From Apostichopus japonicus (lineage: Eukaryota > Echinodermata > Holothuroidea > Aspidochirotida > Stichopodidae): a DNA stretch of 64,000 bases. The stretch is from the NCBI RefSeq assembly GCF_037975245.1, contig NC_092576.1:4039001-4103000 (forward strand), read 5' to 3'. The position numbers and the translations under genes are program-made. Position 1 is the stretch's first letter. Every line of letters starts with the position of its first letter. Shown piece by piece: positions 35,501-41,100 of this stretch. Under the pieces are notes generated by a model. That model worked only from the letters and a program-made list of their open reading frames with translations. It had not been told where the DNA came from and ran no database searches.

Positions 35501-38123
35501 ACTTTCTTTGTGACGGGTTGCCCCATTGGGAAAAAAAATTAAGGGACTTGACTTGACTTGATCGGAAACACGCGTTATCTTAGCTTGGGACCTACTCGAC
35601 CTGTGGAATATTACCAGTAGCTTACCCACGCAAGATACTTAATTACAGCTGTACCAGTGTTCCTTTACCGCGGGAATTTCAACCCATATTATCTCTATTT
35701 GTTCGGATATTGCCCCGCTCGCGTTAATTACTGGTTCGCGAGCTTTTTTCACCAGACTCAGTAACTTAGCATTCACATCCGGTCTGCGCCGCAGGTGATA
35801 ATATTCTCTCAGCGTAGCCTAGCACGGTTACTGTTCATAGGATAGTAAGCCTAGGTGCCCTACATTACCATTACAACTACTAGTACTACTACTACTTGAC
35901 ATCACATGCGAGAAGTTCCAACCACGACTTGGCGTAAATATTCTCACGCCACCGATATAAGCTTGGACTGAGCGACAGTGCACTGTGTGTTTGTTTTAGT
36001 GTACTGGAGGACCGGCCACTTTTCTCTTAATTTACTAAACGGACAAATCCGGAATATAAGATCAGAGGTGGCCCTCAGGTGGGTGATTTATAACATCGGT
36101 TTTAAATCTCTGATTTAGAGAACATATGCTCTAAAGTTGTATCCATGGTAACGAAGAGTTGAGCATGATTTTTGATCGAATGAATGTTCTTCGAAATTAA
36201 TATATAGCTACTTAATGTCTGCGAAATTAATATATAGCTTCTTAGGTCTTACAAATGGTACTGAATTGTAAAAAAAGCTATTGGTTTATGCATATAATCA
36301 AAAGTCGTGAACTGGCACAATGGCATTTGTCCAGAGCAAATCAATCGACATATAGTAATCTCGAAGATAGAAGAAACGAGACGTTCAAGGCCTAATAATC
36401 AGGATACTGGCCTATAGACCCACGGCTTTACAATAGTTTCCCATTAAGAATAACCATCTCGCGCATTAACGTGAAGAAAATACATAGCCGCATCAATGGA
36501 TATAAGGCAAACGGAGAACAAAATGCTAGAAATTGGAAAATCTATTGGAAAAATATTTTTCCTCTTAAAGTATCCTTTTGAAGTCGAAATAAACTCCAGA
36601 AAGTAGAAAGACATTTCAAATTCATTACTGTGTCTTGTACGAATATGAAAATATTCCTTTCAAAATATACCTCTCACATGTAAACACTTTCAGTCACATA
36701 TTGATGAAATTACATAGCCTTGGTTTGCTTGAACATTCATTATCTTCAATATTCATCGGTATCATATGTATGGACTGTTTTTTTGCTAATTCAACTTCTC
36801 TTGTGTGTGTTGACCACATGCAGTACAAATCTAATTCATTTGCATTTAGCGCGAAAAAAGGGCCTAAGGAGAGAGAGGGAGAGAGATGCCCACAAGTTGT
36901 AAGTGGAGCCATTCAAGAAAGCTATAATTTTGTCAAAAGGCTCCGGTCATCGGAAAGATGGCGTTATTCAAGAAAGCCAACTTTGGTCTAAAGTTTTCAA
37001 TGGGTGACTTCAGACAGAAGTTTAGTCTTGAGTTCTTTGATGTATATAGTCCAAGAAAACAAAGGACACATTTGACTGCTAGGTATAATGTTTATATAGC
37101 TACACAGGTTTCCAAGATATTTGCCTACAATATATGCTAACAACTCTGGAATGCTCACTTAAGGGTTCAGAGATCGATGAGGTCGGCGCCTCATTGCAAT
37201 TCTAAGTCTTAATGTTAATTATTTAAAACAAATAATATTTTATGGTATTTTTATAAGACTAAATACGGTCCAGTAACTTCGAAGGGATGAGCCTCACTTG
37301 AATAAAGGGTAATGTCTTTAAAATATAAAGTGTTACAGACATCCATTATTTGCTGATAGCAGATTCATTTAATGTTCTACAAAATATTAAGCTTAATTTG
37401 TATCTAAAGTCATCCTGTATGTCTACTAGGCTAAGCTTTGACATTAACCATTTGAGTTTTATTCATGGGCGATTGACCCGATGCGGGAACTCCGAGTGTT
37501 TTGTAACAAAAACGATAAGAAATGGCCCGTTTCATGAATTAGAGGTGCTTAATTTTGAGAAGTACCGTTCTTTGTCACGTTGTTGTTGATGAAAAGTTCC
37601 TTTGTTGAGACACTTAGGATAAGTAAGAAAGTAAGAAATGCCATTTTGCTGATAAATTACACTACTCAATCGGAGGTCCTGTATTGTTGAAATTAATTAA
37701 AATAATGAAATTTCTGGCACAGAATGCAGAGAGGATCCATTTTATCGGCGATTTGGATGGCTTTGTGGTTTACCTTCTCAATTTAACGACACCGTGACGT
37801 CCTACTACCCTCAGGGGTATGTACCATCCCTCCCACTTCAACACTACACCATTGCCCCCAATTTTAGGAATTAGCTGGGAACGAGAAACCATGTTTATGA
37901 AAGATTTTCAGTATACAACATTGCTTGTATACCGGAGAATGTAAAGTAAACAAATAATCAATACCTTTCTTACCTGGTAATGAATAATTGACTAGTATGA
38001 ACACATTTGAATCTTTTATATAAAAGAAAACAAATTGAATCTTACGAGGTGTTTGTGGTGGCCATTTTGATTGGTACTTAATTAGATCTGGAAGAATTAT
38101 ATTAATGCAGCGGGAGTCCTGAT
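8247..38123 (-). CDS. Multi-exon propeller-DED-coiled coil-(ZU5-UPA-DED)x2 protein
   Basis: Twenty-one minus-strand exons, listed separately, join without any phase conflict into at least 1,831 residues ending in a TAA at 8249-8247. Order by residue, counted from the first exon found: beta-propeller-like (about 26-314), DED-like 1 (315-404), coiled coil (405-725), linker (726-753), DED-like 2 (754-861), ZU5 (about 930-1022), UPA (1023-1249), DED-like 3 (1266-1360), UBA-like (1372-1430), ZU5 (1431-1538), UPA (1539-1711), DED-like 4 (1732-1831). ZU5-UPA-death-fold modules are known from UNC5 and PIDD as intracellular signalling platforms, so a cytoplasmic scaffold in death or immune signalling is inferred. 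No transmembrane segment is seen. The 5' end is missing: the first exon found starts in mid-codon. An alternative is two neighbouring genes split between 18731 and 17473. The domain names are by pattern only. Confidence 0.72.
9164..9224 (-). CDS. Short linker exon between UPA and DED, module 2
   Basis: The acceptor is TTCCTCTTCACAG and the donor GAAT|GTGAGT; 61 bases encode IENLGHNDQITSPFQLILPE. It leaves one base that joins CC of the terminal exon to make serine. Confidence 0.66.
10010..10200. repeat. Dispersed repeat fragment with CA tract
   Basis: It repeats the order seen at 7760-7930: acattgactcatcttgtggt, then tcgtgtttacaa, then gtagccatcacagc, then a CA tract and an aacccaaaatta-like end. 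Same direction as the earlier copy. Confidence 0.6.
10229..10381 (-). CDS. UPA exon, part 3, module 2
   Basis: The acceptor is TCCCTAAAG and the donor TTGCAG|GTAACT, phase 0 on both sides, exactly 51 codons (DVAMENLWLKNRHKEEF..., ending FQLSIQLQ). It matches the module 1 exon at 20446-20598 in length and strand pattern. Confidence 0.68.
10382..11861. other. Module 2 introns, nothing recognised
   Basis: Apart from the exon at 10877-11011, only AT-rich intron sequence is seen here. Motifs such as gaccacatacaa and tgacatctggtca recur, but too weakly to define an element. Confidence 0.4.
10877..11011 (-). CDS. UPA exon, part 2, module 2
   Basis: The acceptor is TATTGAAAG, which is pyrimidine-poor, and the donor is AAA|GTGGTT, which is weak; phase 0 on both sides, 45 codons (SLINEEIYQQKGSIIH...LRVSTYSST). 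Both splice sites are poor, but the frame is open, the phase fits both neighbours and the L-x-V-S strand resembles UPA domains. Confidence 0.58.
11862..12091 (-). CDS. UPA domain exon, part 1, module 2
   Basis: The acceptor is ATTACCTTCAG and the donor CATAAA|GTAAGT (perfect consensus). It encodes 76 residues with LVGLHVPFTPKILKRVCVLP followed by LTIHLWFYNDDSLEHK. The hydrophobic strand and acidic turn correspond to RIVPFID...CKDSDEEYK of the module 1 exon, and the length differs by only three bases. Confidence 0.72.
12092..13308. other. Intron 3' of the LINE, old repeat pieces
   Basis: A 77-residue minus-strand open frame (12400-12167) has no recognisable domain and is not needed for any phase, so I leave it unassigned. 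At 12830-13130 runs such as tgtgacctttgacatctgcc and catgtttacaaacaagtgtc resemble repeat pieces at 27200-28100. Confidence 0.45.
13309..16400 (-). mobile_element. CR1/L2-type non-LTR retrotransposon (LINE)
   Basis: A minus-strand element lies in the intron between the ZU5 (16537-16860) and UPA (11862-12091) exons of module 2, in the same orientation as the host gene. It carries one long ORF with endonuclease and reverse transcriptase. Its 3' end is a short microsatellite of TTATC/TTACT-type units at about 13309-13340 rather than a poly(A) tail, as in CR1-like clades. The 5' boundary and target-site duplication could not be fixed. No ORF1 was found, so the element may be 5'-truncated or a single-ORF type. 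Confidence 0.88.
13491..16337 (-). CDS. LINE endonuclease-reverse transcriptase ORF
   Basis: The open frame gives about 948 residues from the ATG at 16337 (begins MENCLPPVSIRYTTAEL). The frame stays open further upstream to 16514, but that part runs toward host intron. The N-terminal half is an apurinic-like endonuclease: GNVQSLTNKIDE, TETWLT, GDFNHCN at about 15665-15646 and a late KADHNLV. The RT half has SKAAGPDNVSP, FDFSSAFNTIQP, NTGAPQGTVLAPFLFTLY, the catalytic FADD at 14189-14178, and YKYLGVHL. It ends RTNRHRNSFIPRAIRLYN, typical of CR1/L2-like elements. There is no internal stop or frameshift, so the insertion is probably recent and possibly active. Confidence 0.93.
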   Translation of the reverse strand: MENCLPPVSIRYTTAELYALRSKPIHGDLQRVLSADISIPKEVRKRKRGKAGGVRKRMQKLKHKPYLPAIVMGNVQSLTNKIDEISANCKYFHEFRNASILSFTETWLTDHHNDSHVSIDGFKLLRGDRTAQSGKGKGGGVCIYVNEKWCHQNNALIKRHSCSPNIEVLTVSLRPYYLPREFSHAIVHTVYVPNRNVAKSAASELVDIIDQFETMAPDALTIINGDFNHCNLKRSSVNYYQQIKCPTRDAAILDLLYTNVKDAYLSIQLPKLGKADHNLVNLVPRYRPKIQREKPRTIAVKQWNNASIDHLRAELDSTDWDIFVEASADVHELTQTISDYISFCVENTIPSKQVKIFPNNKPWITKRVKVIINKKKGLFKKGDTNALKEVQKELKKVIAEEKSAYRDKIEGLFKDNNMKRVWDGIRLMSGYSNKSKSCHLPAITTDYANHLNTFYNRFDDHDFSDELHGLKTSLTDSNCNIVVSENEVRRHFLKLHPSKAAGPDNVSPRVLKYCALELAHIFTKIYNLSFETGQVPHLWKQSRIAPVSKRPVISCMNDLRPIALTAVPMKVCERLFLNHFKPLVTPLSDPLQFAYKASRRCEDAILVLLQWLYSHLEQQGTSARVTFFDFSSAFNTIQPHILTKKLIRMDIPHGFINWIMNYMTERTQFVSLGPTCRSGVILSNTGAPQGTVLAPFLFTLYTADCRSQEEMCPLIKFADDTAMAGLIHGDDDEAYLRQLQSFVDYCDTNFLQLNISKTKEMVIDFRRSTVPPPPVIIKSMEVERVSSYKYLGVHLNDSLTWGDQVDALIKKLNSRLYCLNKMASFNVRTSIMDIFYNATICGVWRYCLVGWGGNATGTDRDRIDSIIRKAGRVIGDPQSTVEEIYVCLLQNKLDIVWNDHDHPLHCYLHDNIITRGTGRLRLPPMRTNRHRNSFIPRAIRLYNDNLSR
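16537..16860 (-). CDS. ZU5 domain exon, module 2
   Basis: The acceptor is TTTCTCCTCTAG and the donor ACAG|GTGTGT, phase 1 in and out. It encodes about 107 residues with GGEMFMAGVNLLVPAGAL, LTPFVKFGPESLTLQKPVTL and IIPHCAF, a clear ZU5 match and close paralogue of exon 22882-23364. The earlier donor TCAG|GTGTTT is also in phase but would remove the VLQT residues that align with module 1. A LINE sits in the intron just downstream. Confidence 0.85.
17296..17473 (-). CDS. UBA-like helical exon
   Basis: The acceptor is CATTGTTTCAG and the donor CATG|GTATAG, phase 0 in and 1 out. It encodes about 59 residues. The part INFKILIEEGYKIQDIQGAL followed by KLSHGKLDLGRRLLLLA has the three-helix leucine and glycine-tyrosine pattern of UBA domains (an MGF/EGY-type loop, then D-x-x-x-AL). 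UBA domains bind ubiquitin. Binding is not demonstrated, and a generic helical linker is possible. Confidence 0.55.
17474..18730. other. Intron between modules 1 and 2
   Basis: Beyond the two CRE-type sites no coding exon was recognised. GC and CpG content rise at about 17800-18560. On minus, donor-like sites such as GGAAAG|GTAGAT (near 18297) could belong to a non-coding first exon of a separate downstream transcript, but no ATG with a phase-0 donor was found. Confidence 0.4.
17833..18112. promoter_or_regulatory. Two CRE-type TGACGTCA sites at the module boundary
   Basis: Full TGACGTCA octamers occur at 17833-17840 and 18099-18106. The second is the centre of a perfect 20-bp palindrome, AACAAATGACGTCATTTGTT, at 18093-18112, and a near match (TGACGTCT) lies near 18535. 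CpG dinucleotides are denser here than in neighbouring introns. This fits a promoter for a shorter transcript starting before the UBA-like exon. A chance occurrence or an ordinary intronic enhancer is also possible. Confidence 0.45.
18731..19047 (-). CDS. DED-like death-fold exon 3, end of module 1
   Basis: The acceptor is CCTCACTTTCAG, phase 1 in. It encodes about 105 residues with LHKYEQLRGDIAKLL, LGMLFALKPAENEK, LMKILDERELIMPERM and a last helix VARLVLDYID, followed by an acidic/lysine tail. This is the best DED-like pattern of the four. The donor ATG|GTTTGT is weak. If it is not used, translation runs 14 codons further to a stop at 18691-18689, giving an alternative terminal exon. That is the basis for the two-gene alternative. 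Confidence 0.7.
19048..20445. other. Introns around the module 1 linker exon
   Basis: Apart from the exon at 19711-19759 nothing was recognised. Short iterations of ctacttagact occur near 19493-19525. Confidence 0.4.
19711..19759 (-). CDS. Short linker exon between UPA and DED, module 1
   Basis: The acceptor is TTCTTCTTCAG and the donor CCAG|GTGAGT; 49 bases, phase 0 in and 1 out, encoding VKDIILSPESQEILHP. Its counterpart in module 2 is the 61-base exon at 9164-9224. Confidence 0.62.
20446..20598 (-). CDS. UPA exon, part 3, module 1
   Basis: The acceptor is TTTATCCATTAG and the donor AAG|GTGCGT, phase 0 on both sides, exactly 51 codons (HVDIDHLCAASRVSHQF...). The module 2 counterpart at 10229-10381 is also exactly 51 codons, starts DVAMENLW and ends with a similar hydrophobic strand plus Q-x-Q/K, so the pair is homologous. 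Confidence 0.68.
21061..21327. mobile_element. MITE with long terminal inverted repeats
   Basis: The left end reads AAGCCCGGGTCACATCTGCG and the right end, reverse complemented, AAGGCCGGGTCACATCTGCG. The similarity continues inward for about 45 bp (ACACGCGATTCAACTCGCAA on both arms). The element is about 265 bp and is flanked by TA on both sides, which fits a Tc1/mariner-type target duplication. It has no transposase, so it is non-autonomous. The open frames over it come from the palindromic arms. It lies in the intron between exons 21654-21812 and 20446-20598. Confidence 0.85.
21654..21812 (-). CDS. UPA exon, part 2, module 1
   Basis: The acceptor is TTATGTTTTAG and the donor AAAG|GTTTGT, phase 0 on both sides, 53 codons (LLLEDQRCKLCLGNYTTFPI...). 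Its position corresponds to exon 10877-11011 in module 2. Beta-strand-like alternation fits a continuing UPA fold, but the sequence alone would not identify it. Confidence 0.62.
21956..22096 (-). CDS. UPA extra exon, module 1
   Basis: The acceptor is TTATTTCTTAG and the donor AAC|GTGAGC, phase 0 on both sides, 47 codons (VKVSFSYKICVSSQNNAED...). A second possible donor 5 bases earlier (ATTG|GTAACG) would break the frame of the next exon. Module 2 has no exon of this kind, so either it was gained here or lost there. Confidence 0.6.
22470..22696 (-). CDS. UPA domain exon, part 1, module 1
   Basis: The acceptor is TTGTTATAG and the donor AAG|GTGAGG. It encodes 75 residues (EVTWTEERSIDWKL..., then SYVFVNLL, RIVPFID and DDVLVTVCFCKDSDEEYK). 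The RIVPFID...VTVCFCKDSDE stretch corresponds to the conserved lysine/arginine-hydrophobic strand and acidic turn of UPA domains. It is the paralogue of exon 11862-12091. Confidence 0.7.
22882..23364 (-). CDS. ZU5 domain exon, module 1
   Basis: The acceptor is TTATGTTTTCAG and the donor GAAG|GTAAAG; phase 1 in and out. The first 65-70 residues are acidic and charged (DSDDESTPSQGSDESEKD), probably a disordered linker. The rest is a clear ZU5 pattern: GGTMSIMGVHLTIPEDAL, then MTPLIKLEPEGLALNKPAQL and TIPHSAI. This matches the beta-sandwich start of the ZU5-UPA-DD supramodule in UNC5 and PIDD. No His-Phe-Ser self-cleavage motif of the PIDD type is evident. Confidence 0.85.
23556..24320. mobile_element. 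Foldback-type element with subrepeated inverted ends
   Basis: The left arm (about 23556-23725) is a series of short direct repeats of the type CATTTCGCCCAACCAGCCTG. The right arm (about 24205-24320) is the inverse, GGGCGAAATGACCAGGCTGG, in the same nested order, and both arms include one diverged unit (CAACTGCCATTTCGCC). The centre is about 480 bp of AT-rich sequence with no coding capacity. Inverted ends made of tandem subrepeats define foldback elements. It lies in the intron between the ZU5 and DED-2 exons. Confidence 0.82.
24844..25167 (-). CDS. DED-like death-fold exon 2
   Basis: The acceptor is TAAATTTCAG and the donor CCTG|GTAAGA; phase 1 in and out. It encodes about 107 residues beginning DYGRLMVNVAEDLTLDSTLK. 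The block LATLFGLPPSETD...ETPGITLINFM aligns with NIFQLPEEVITD...ETPGTLLLEKL of the terminal exon, which shows the two death folds are homologous. The 20-residue tail after the domain leads into the ZU5 exon. Confidence 0.7.
25168..28377. other. Large intron with old repeat pieces
   Basis: At 25430-25960 a plus-strand block (cttgtaaacatgatatctta, repeated ggtcaaaacgtgaaa) resembles 50930-51260. At 27200-28100 successive phrases of the form tgacctcaaatgacctttnacc recur. A CA and C-rich stretch lies at about 28020-28240. No exon is needed here by phase and none was recognised. Confidence 0.5.
28378..28462 (-). CDS. Short linker exon after coiled coil
   Basis: The acceptor is TTATGTGCAG and the donor GCAG|GTGAGG. 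The 85 bases encode ASLASVKEENTLLAERETL and a short tail, in phase 0 and out phase 1. The leftover G joins the CT of the next exon to make alanine, which supports the join. Confidence 0.68.
28604..28937. mobile_element. hAT-like non-autonomous element with 8-bp target duplication
   Basis: The left end begins CAGCGGCGGAGC and the right end, reverse complemented, CAGTGGCTGATC. The ends are flanked by cctaggtg (28596-28603) and cataggtg (28938-28945), which agree at seven of eight positions. CAG-G ends with an 8-bp target duplication are the signature of hAT elements. It is 334 bp long with G and C runs near each end and no transposase frame. It lies in the intron between exons 29233-29370 and 28378-28462. 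Confidence 0.8.
29233..29370 (-). CDS. Coiled-coil continuation exon
   Basis: The acceptor is TTACTTGGCAG and the donor TTG|GTAGGT. The exon is exactly 46 codons, phase 0 on both sides. It begins ELEEAKSSLRATKDEL and keeps the heptad pattern of the preceding exon, so the coiled coil extends through it. Confidence 0.75.
29371..30184. other. Intron within coiled-coil region
   Basis: AT-rich intron sequence only. Isolated phrases such as ataaccttttgacctttatt resemble the old dispersed repeats of neighbouring introns. Confidence 0.4.
30185..31008 (-). CDS. Long coiled-coil exon with 14-residue repeats
   Basis: The acceptor is ATATATCAG (in phase 1) and the donor GAG|GTAAGA (phase 0). It encodes about 274 residues rich in Glu, Gln, Lys and Leu. 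The central part is about a dozen copies of a 14-residue (42-bp) repeat of the type RLKTTEEERQQLKD or TLHATEEERQQLTG. Fourteen residues are two heptads, which gives an uninterrupted coiled coil. It probably drives dimerisation or spaces the N-terminal propeller from the signalling modules. The 42-bp units are similar enough at DNA level to make copy number unstable. Confidence 0.8.
31009..31668. other. Intron, nothing recognised
   Basis: No coding or repeat pattern was seen in this intron between the coiled-coil and DED-1 exons. Confidence 0.4.
31669..31939 (-). CDS. DED-like death-fold exon 1
   Basis: The acceptor is TTTTTTATAG and the donor AAG|GTATAT; the exon enters in phase 0 and leaves in phase 1. 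It encodes about 90 residues (SDIFTFDNLL..., ending VLTVYQQAQ). The pattern of leucines, LLDYFKVP, LVHHL and a final helix LSKLVAVL, parallels the three other death-fold exons of this gene. DED domains form homotypic six-helix assemblies in apoptotic and immune complexes. The usual RxDL motif of DEDs is not obvious, so the call is 'DED-like'. Confidence 0.65.
31940..34532. other. Intron between propeller and DED-1 exons
   Basis: No further exon is required by phase. A 78-residue minus-strand frame at 33338-33102 has no recognisable pattern. A degenerate direct duplication at 33880-34330 is listed separately. Confidence 0.4.
33880..34330. repeat. Degenerate direct duplication of about 216 bp
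   Basis: Blocks in the first half (aaatttgttaaaatt, tgtgtgttgctgcag, aagtgcaataagcatcc-like, cataaaattttg, tttaacaaacaa) recur in order about 216 bp later. The two copies differ by many substitutions and small gaps. A fragment of a third copy may start near 34430. Confidence 0.6.
34533..35398 (-). CDS. Beta-propeller-like exon
   Basis: One exon of 866 bases encodes about 289 residues in a series of repeated beta-rich segments: WSMDVLDTGRLAVAGC, SVRLLDDRLFLTF, CMTTRDGLVYVGL, ITVSNNKLYIC, ITVSEEKQLIFIL and IRINNHINRLFVV. This spacing is typical of WD/NHL-type propeller blades, as in the C-terminal halves of some TRIM proteins, although no exact family is claimed. The donor is a perfect CACACA|GTAAGT. 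The acceptor can be CACACACAG or the AG two bases later, and the second fits the upstream phase. A 15-base tandem duplication encodes YSLSVYSLS near residue 220 of the exon and probably lengthens a surface loop. Confidence 0.72.
35399..38045. other. Intron or upstream region, with a CpG-dense block
   Basis: At about 35500-36000 CpG dinucleotides are frequent (acacgcgttatc, taccgcgggaat, cccgctcgcgtt, ggttcgcgagc, tccggtctgcgccgc) in an otherwise CpG-poor window. No exon was recognised. The block could be an alternative promoter directly upstream of the propeller exon. Confidence 0.4.
38046..38123 (-). CDS. First exon found (linker before propeller)
   Basis: The acceptor is TTACTTGCAG and the donor is C|GTAAGA. 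The exon encodes about 25 residues (QDSRCINIILP...WPPQTP), with two bases at the start completing a codon from an unseen upstream exon and one base left at the end. It joins the propeller exon in phase only if that exon starts at 35398. It is short with no recognisable domain, so it is the least certain exon of the model. Confidence 0.45.
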
Positions 38124-41100
38124 CTGCAAGTAAAATTAGAAAAATTCTTAAGAAACCAATATTACTTTCTAAAACACATTCTAATCGAGGAATATCACAA
38201 GTACAGTGATCATCGTAACGGTAAGAAGTGTTCTCTTGGGTGAATGCTCTTTTTGAACATTTAAAAAGGACAGCGAAACGCTATGATTTTGATCAGTGGA
38301 TGAAAGAAATTCTCAAATGAATATTATATAATAAACGTTGAAGAATAGAACACGAAAGAGGCAATGAAGGGTTGACTGCTATATAGTAAGATATATCTAG
38401 GAGGATAGGCTTGATCTAAGCTGGTATCTGGGTCATTCAATATCAAATCACCAAATTTTGGAGTATGTTGTAGTCTTTTAATTAAGTGAATTAAACCAGA
38501 AGCACACAGTACATTGCAAATAATATTTGATTATATGACATTGACACCTGCACAGTATGGAATTGAATTACATTGTATAACCAGGCTCATAAACGTGTGG
38601 AATAAAAAAAACAGGCAAAACCGTTTTTTTGGTGAAAATCCCAAACTTTGAGGATTTTTCATTTCAAAATAAAGCAGAATACCCTCCTGAAATGTCTTGC
38701 ACAAACAGTGTGGTACTATCTCTTTTAGAAAAAAATAACCACATTATTTCAACGTGACGTGTTTTCAGTTAAAGGCTGTCAAAGACGACCTCTTTTGTAC
38801 ATTAATATTGAGTAAAGCTAGAACCCTGAAATGTGGTAAGTTGTAAGAACTTTACACTAATAATTAAATTAAAAGACCTTTACAGCTCTCACATGGTTAC
38901 GTTGGTAAAAAATTCAGGGCATAAAAAACTCTTCCTCATACTGAATCGCAACATGAAATGGCAATTTAGAGCTGGACAATATATTACAGGAAAGCATTGT
39001 AATCAATATTTTGTTTAGTTTGGACTGGACATAATAACCTGTAAAAGAATCAATTACCATGAATTAATAGTTTAGGGGCAATTTATCACTAAAATAGCAC
39101 ATTTATGAGCGAAATACAAAAACTGAATATTTGAGCATTATAAGTTGACATCCACAGAGACATATAGCCTGTTTTGTTTTATACAAGAATATATATATAA
39201 TATGTATGTAAGAACCTTCTTATTTCATAGTGACCTTATCATGCAATAAAGGTGGTATTTTTGGAGAGTGTCCAGCAACAGCAATCCGTGATTTGACAAG
39301 GAATGACCAAAGTTGGTATTAACATAACTGTGTTGAACGCAAGCAGTCGGCAGACGACGTTTACATCTTGTGCAATTTGCCCGGTTTGGTAACGGCGACG
39401 GAATCTCAATACTGGCACCGCTATTTTGGATAGTTCACCTTCTAGTTCTTATATATCCTGTTCTATAGTGTAGCCTAGACACTCTAGTATAGCCTAGCCT
39501 AGGCCTAACGTCAGTTCTGTAGCTGACAACTGTCTTCAAATAGTGTTACTACTTGTTTCCGGCTAAAGCATATTTTGTGTCTGTTTTCAACTGTTTACCT
39601 TGTTATTGATGATATTTCGGTTGTATCGTCCAAACTTGCGTGGCAGGTAATATGCTTACATGCACTTGACGAAGTTACTGGAAGTTACTGCTCTGGTACG
39701 TACTACTACACTAAGGCTCACACGGAAGTTACATGAATTCACACAATACGGAACATGCACTTCATTGTAGCCGCTTGCGTGTCGAGTAGCTGTCTGCACT
39801 GTACATACGTACGTATATCAAGTCAACTTTGCCAAGTTTAAGCCCCCACTGCATTAACTTTGCACGTATAACGATTATCATATTATGCTGAGTTAGGCCT
39901 TTGAACTGCAGAGAGCTGTTGATTACAATATACTCAACACTCTTAAAAGAATTGTTGGCATGATTCCATGTTTACCATATTTTTAGTTGACTAAACGTTT
40001 CATTATTTTTATGTTTTATAATTTTATTTTACTTAACACTGTTGATATCGAGTTATTAGCACACATAAAGGAATAATAAAGGAATAATGATAACTAATTC
40101 ATATGATCAAGTATTATTTGAATAAAAGTTTAAACAAAATTGTTAGCAAAATGCTTAGCCACTAAAGAGCCTGTGTAATAACATATGTAAAAGTAAGTTT
40201 AGCTTTTGCTCTTCCACATTCAGTTCAATAACTTTATCAGTCTTGAATTGGGAAAATTTGTATATTTTGTCCACACTCTCACCGTCAAAGTTGTTGACAA
40301 AAAACACGTTCTTATGGAATGAAATTCAATTGGATGGTTTCCCATAAAGAAAACTTGTAAGCTGTGAAATCACTGTACAATGGCGAGAACTAATTCATTT
40401 GTTAAATGTATTTCAGTGACGTATGTAGGTCGATTATTCCACACAGCCCAAAACCCTTGAAGCAGAGAAACGACAGTCCCAAAGAGATTTTCGAACTCTC
40501 AACTTCGATAATACAGCGCAAACTAGAATATATATTTAGTGTAACGGCCAAAAGGGTTGTGTATATCCAGCAGAGCAAATTCAAACGGCTAAGTTACTGA
40601 AACTTGTCCACACTTGAATTATCCCGTACACATGCCAAGCCCTCCCCCTTCCCCTCCACCCTACTTGATACACATTCTTAGTAACAACAGTAACATGACA
40701 TAAATGTATTGCTCAAGGTCTTTGCGTTGTTTATACGTCATGAGAAGAGCGGGGTGGGGGGGGGGGGGGGTGGGGAGGGCAAGCATTTTTTTTTACATTT
40801 CAGTGATCACGTAGTTTTGTGAGAATCGTTATACGTGCAGAGTCAATGGTGGCAAGAACTCTGAAAAAGTATCAATGTGTGTTGCATGAACCGTCAATGA
40901 AGAGATTTTGGACTTAGTCGAAATTTGTGTACTACTGCTCTTTCAGAGCCAAGCCCAAATCTTATACGTAACCTTGGTCTCAATATCAATTGGATCATTT
41001 ACATCTAATATTCAAGTGGTAAACTAACAATTCAATTCTCTGGAATAAGAGAGGCATACAATCAATAAATCACCCCAAATCATGCTTCCAGTCTTGATTT

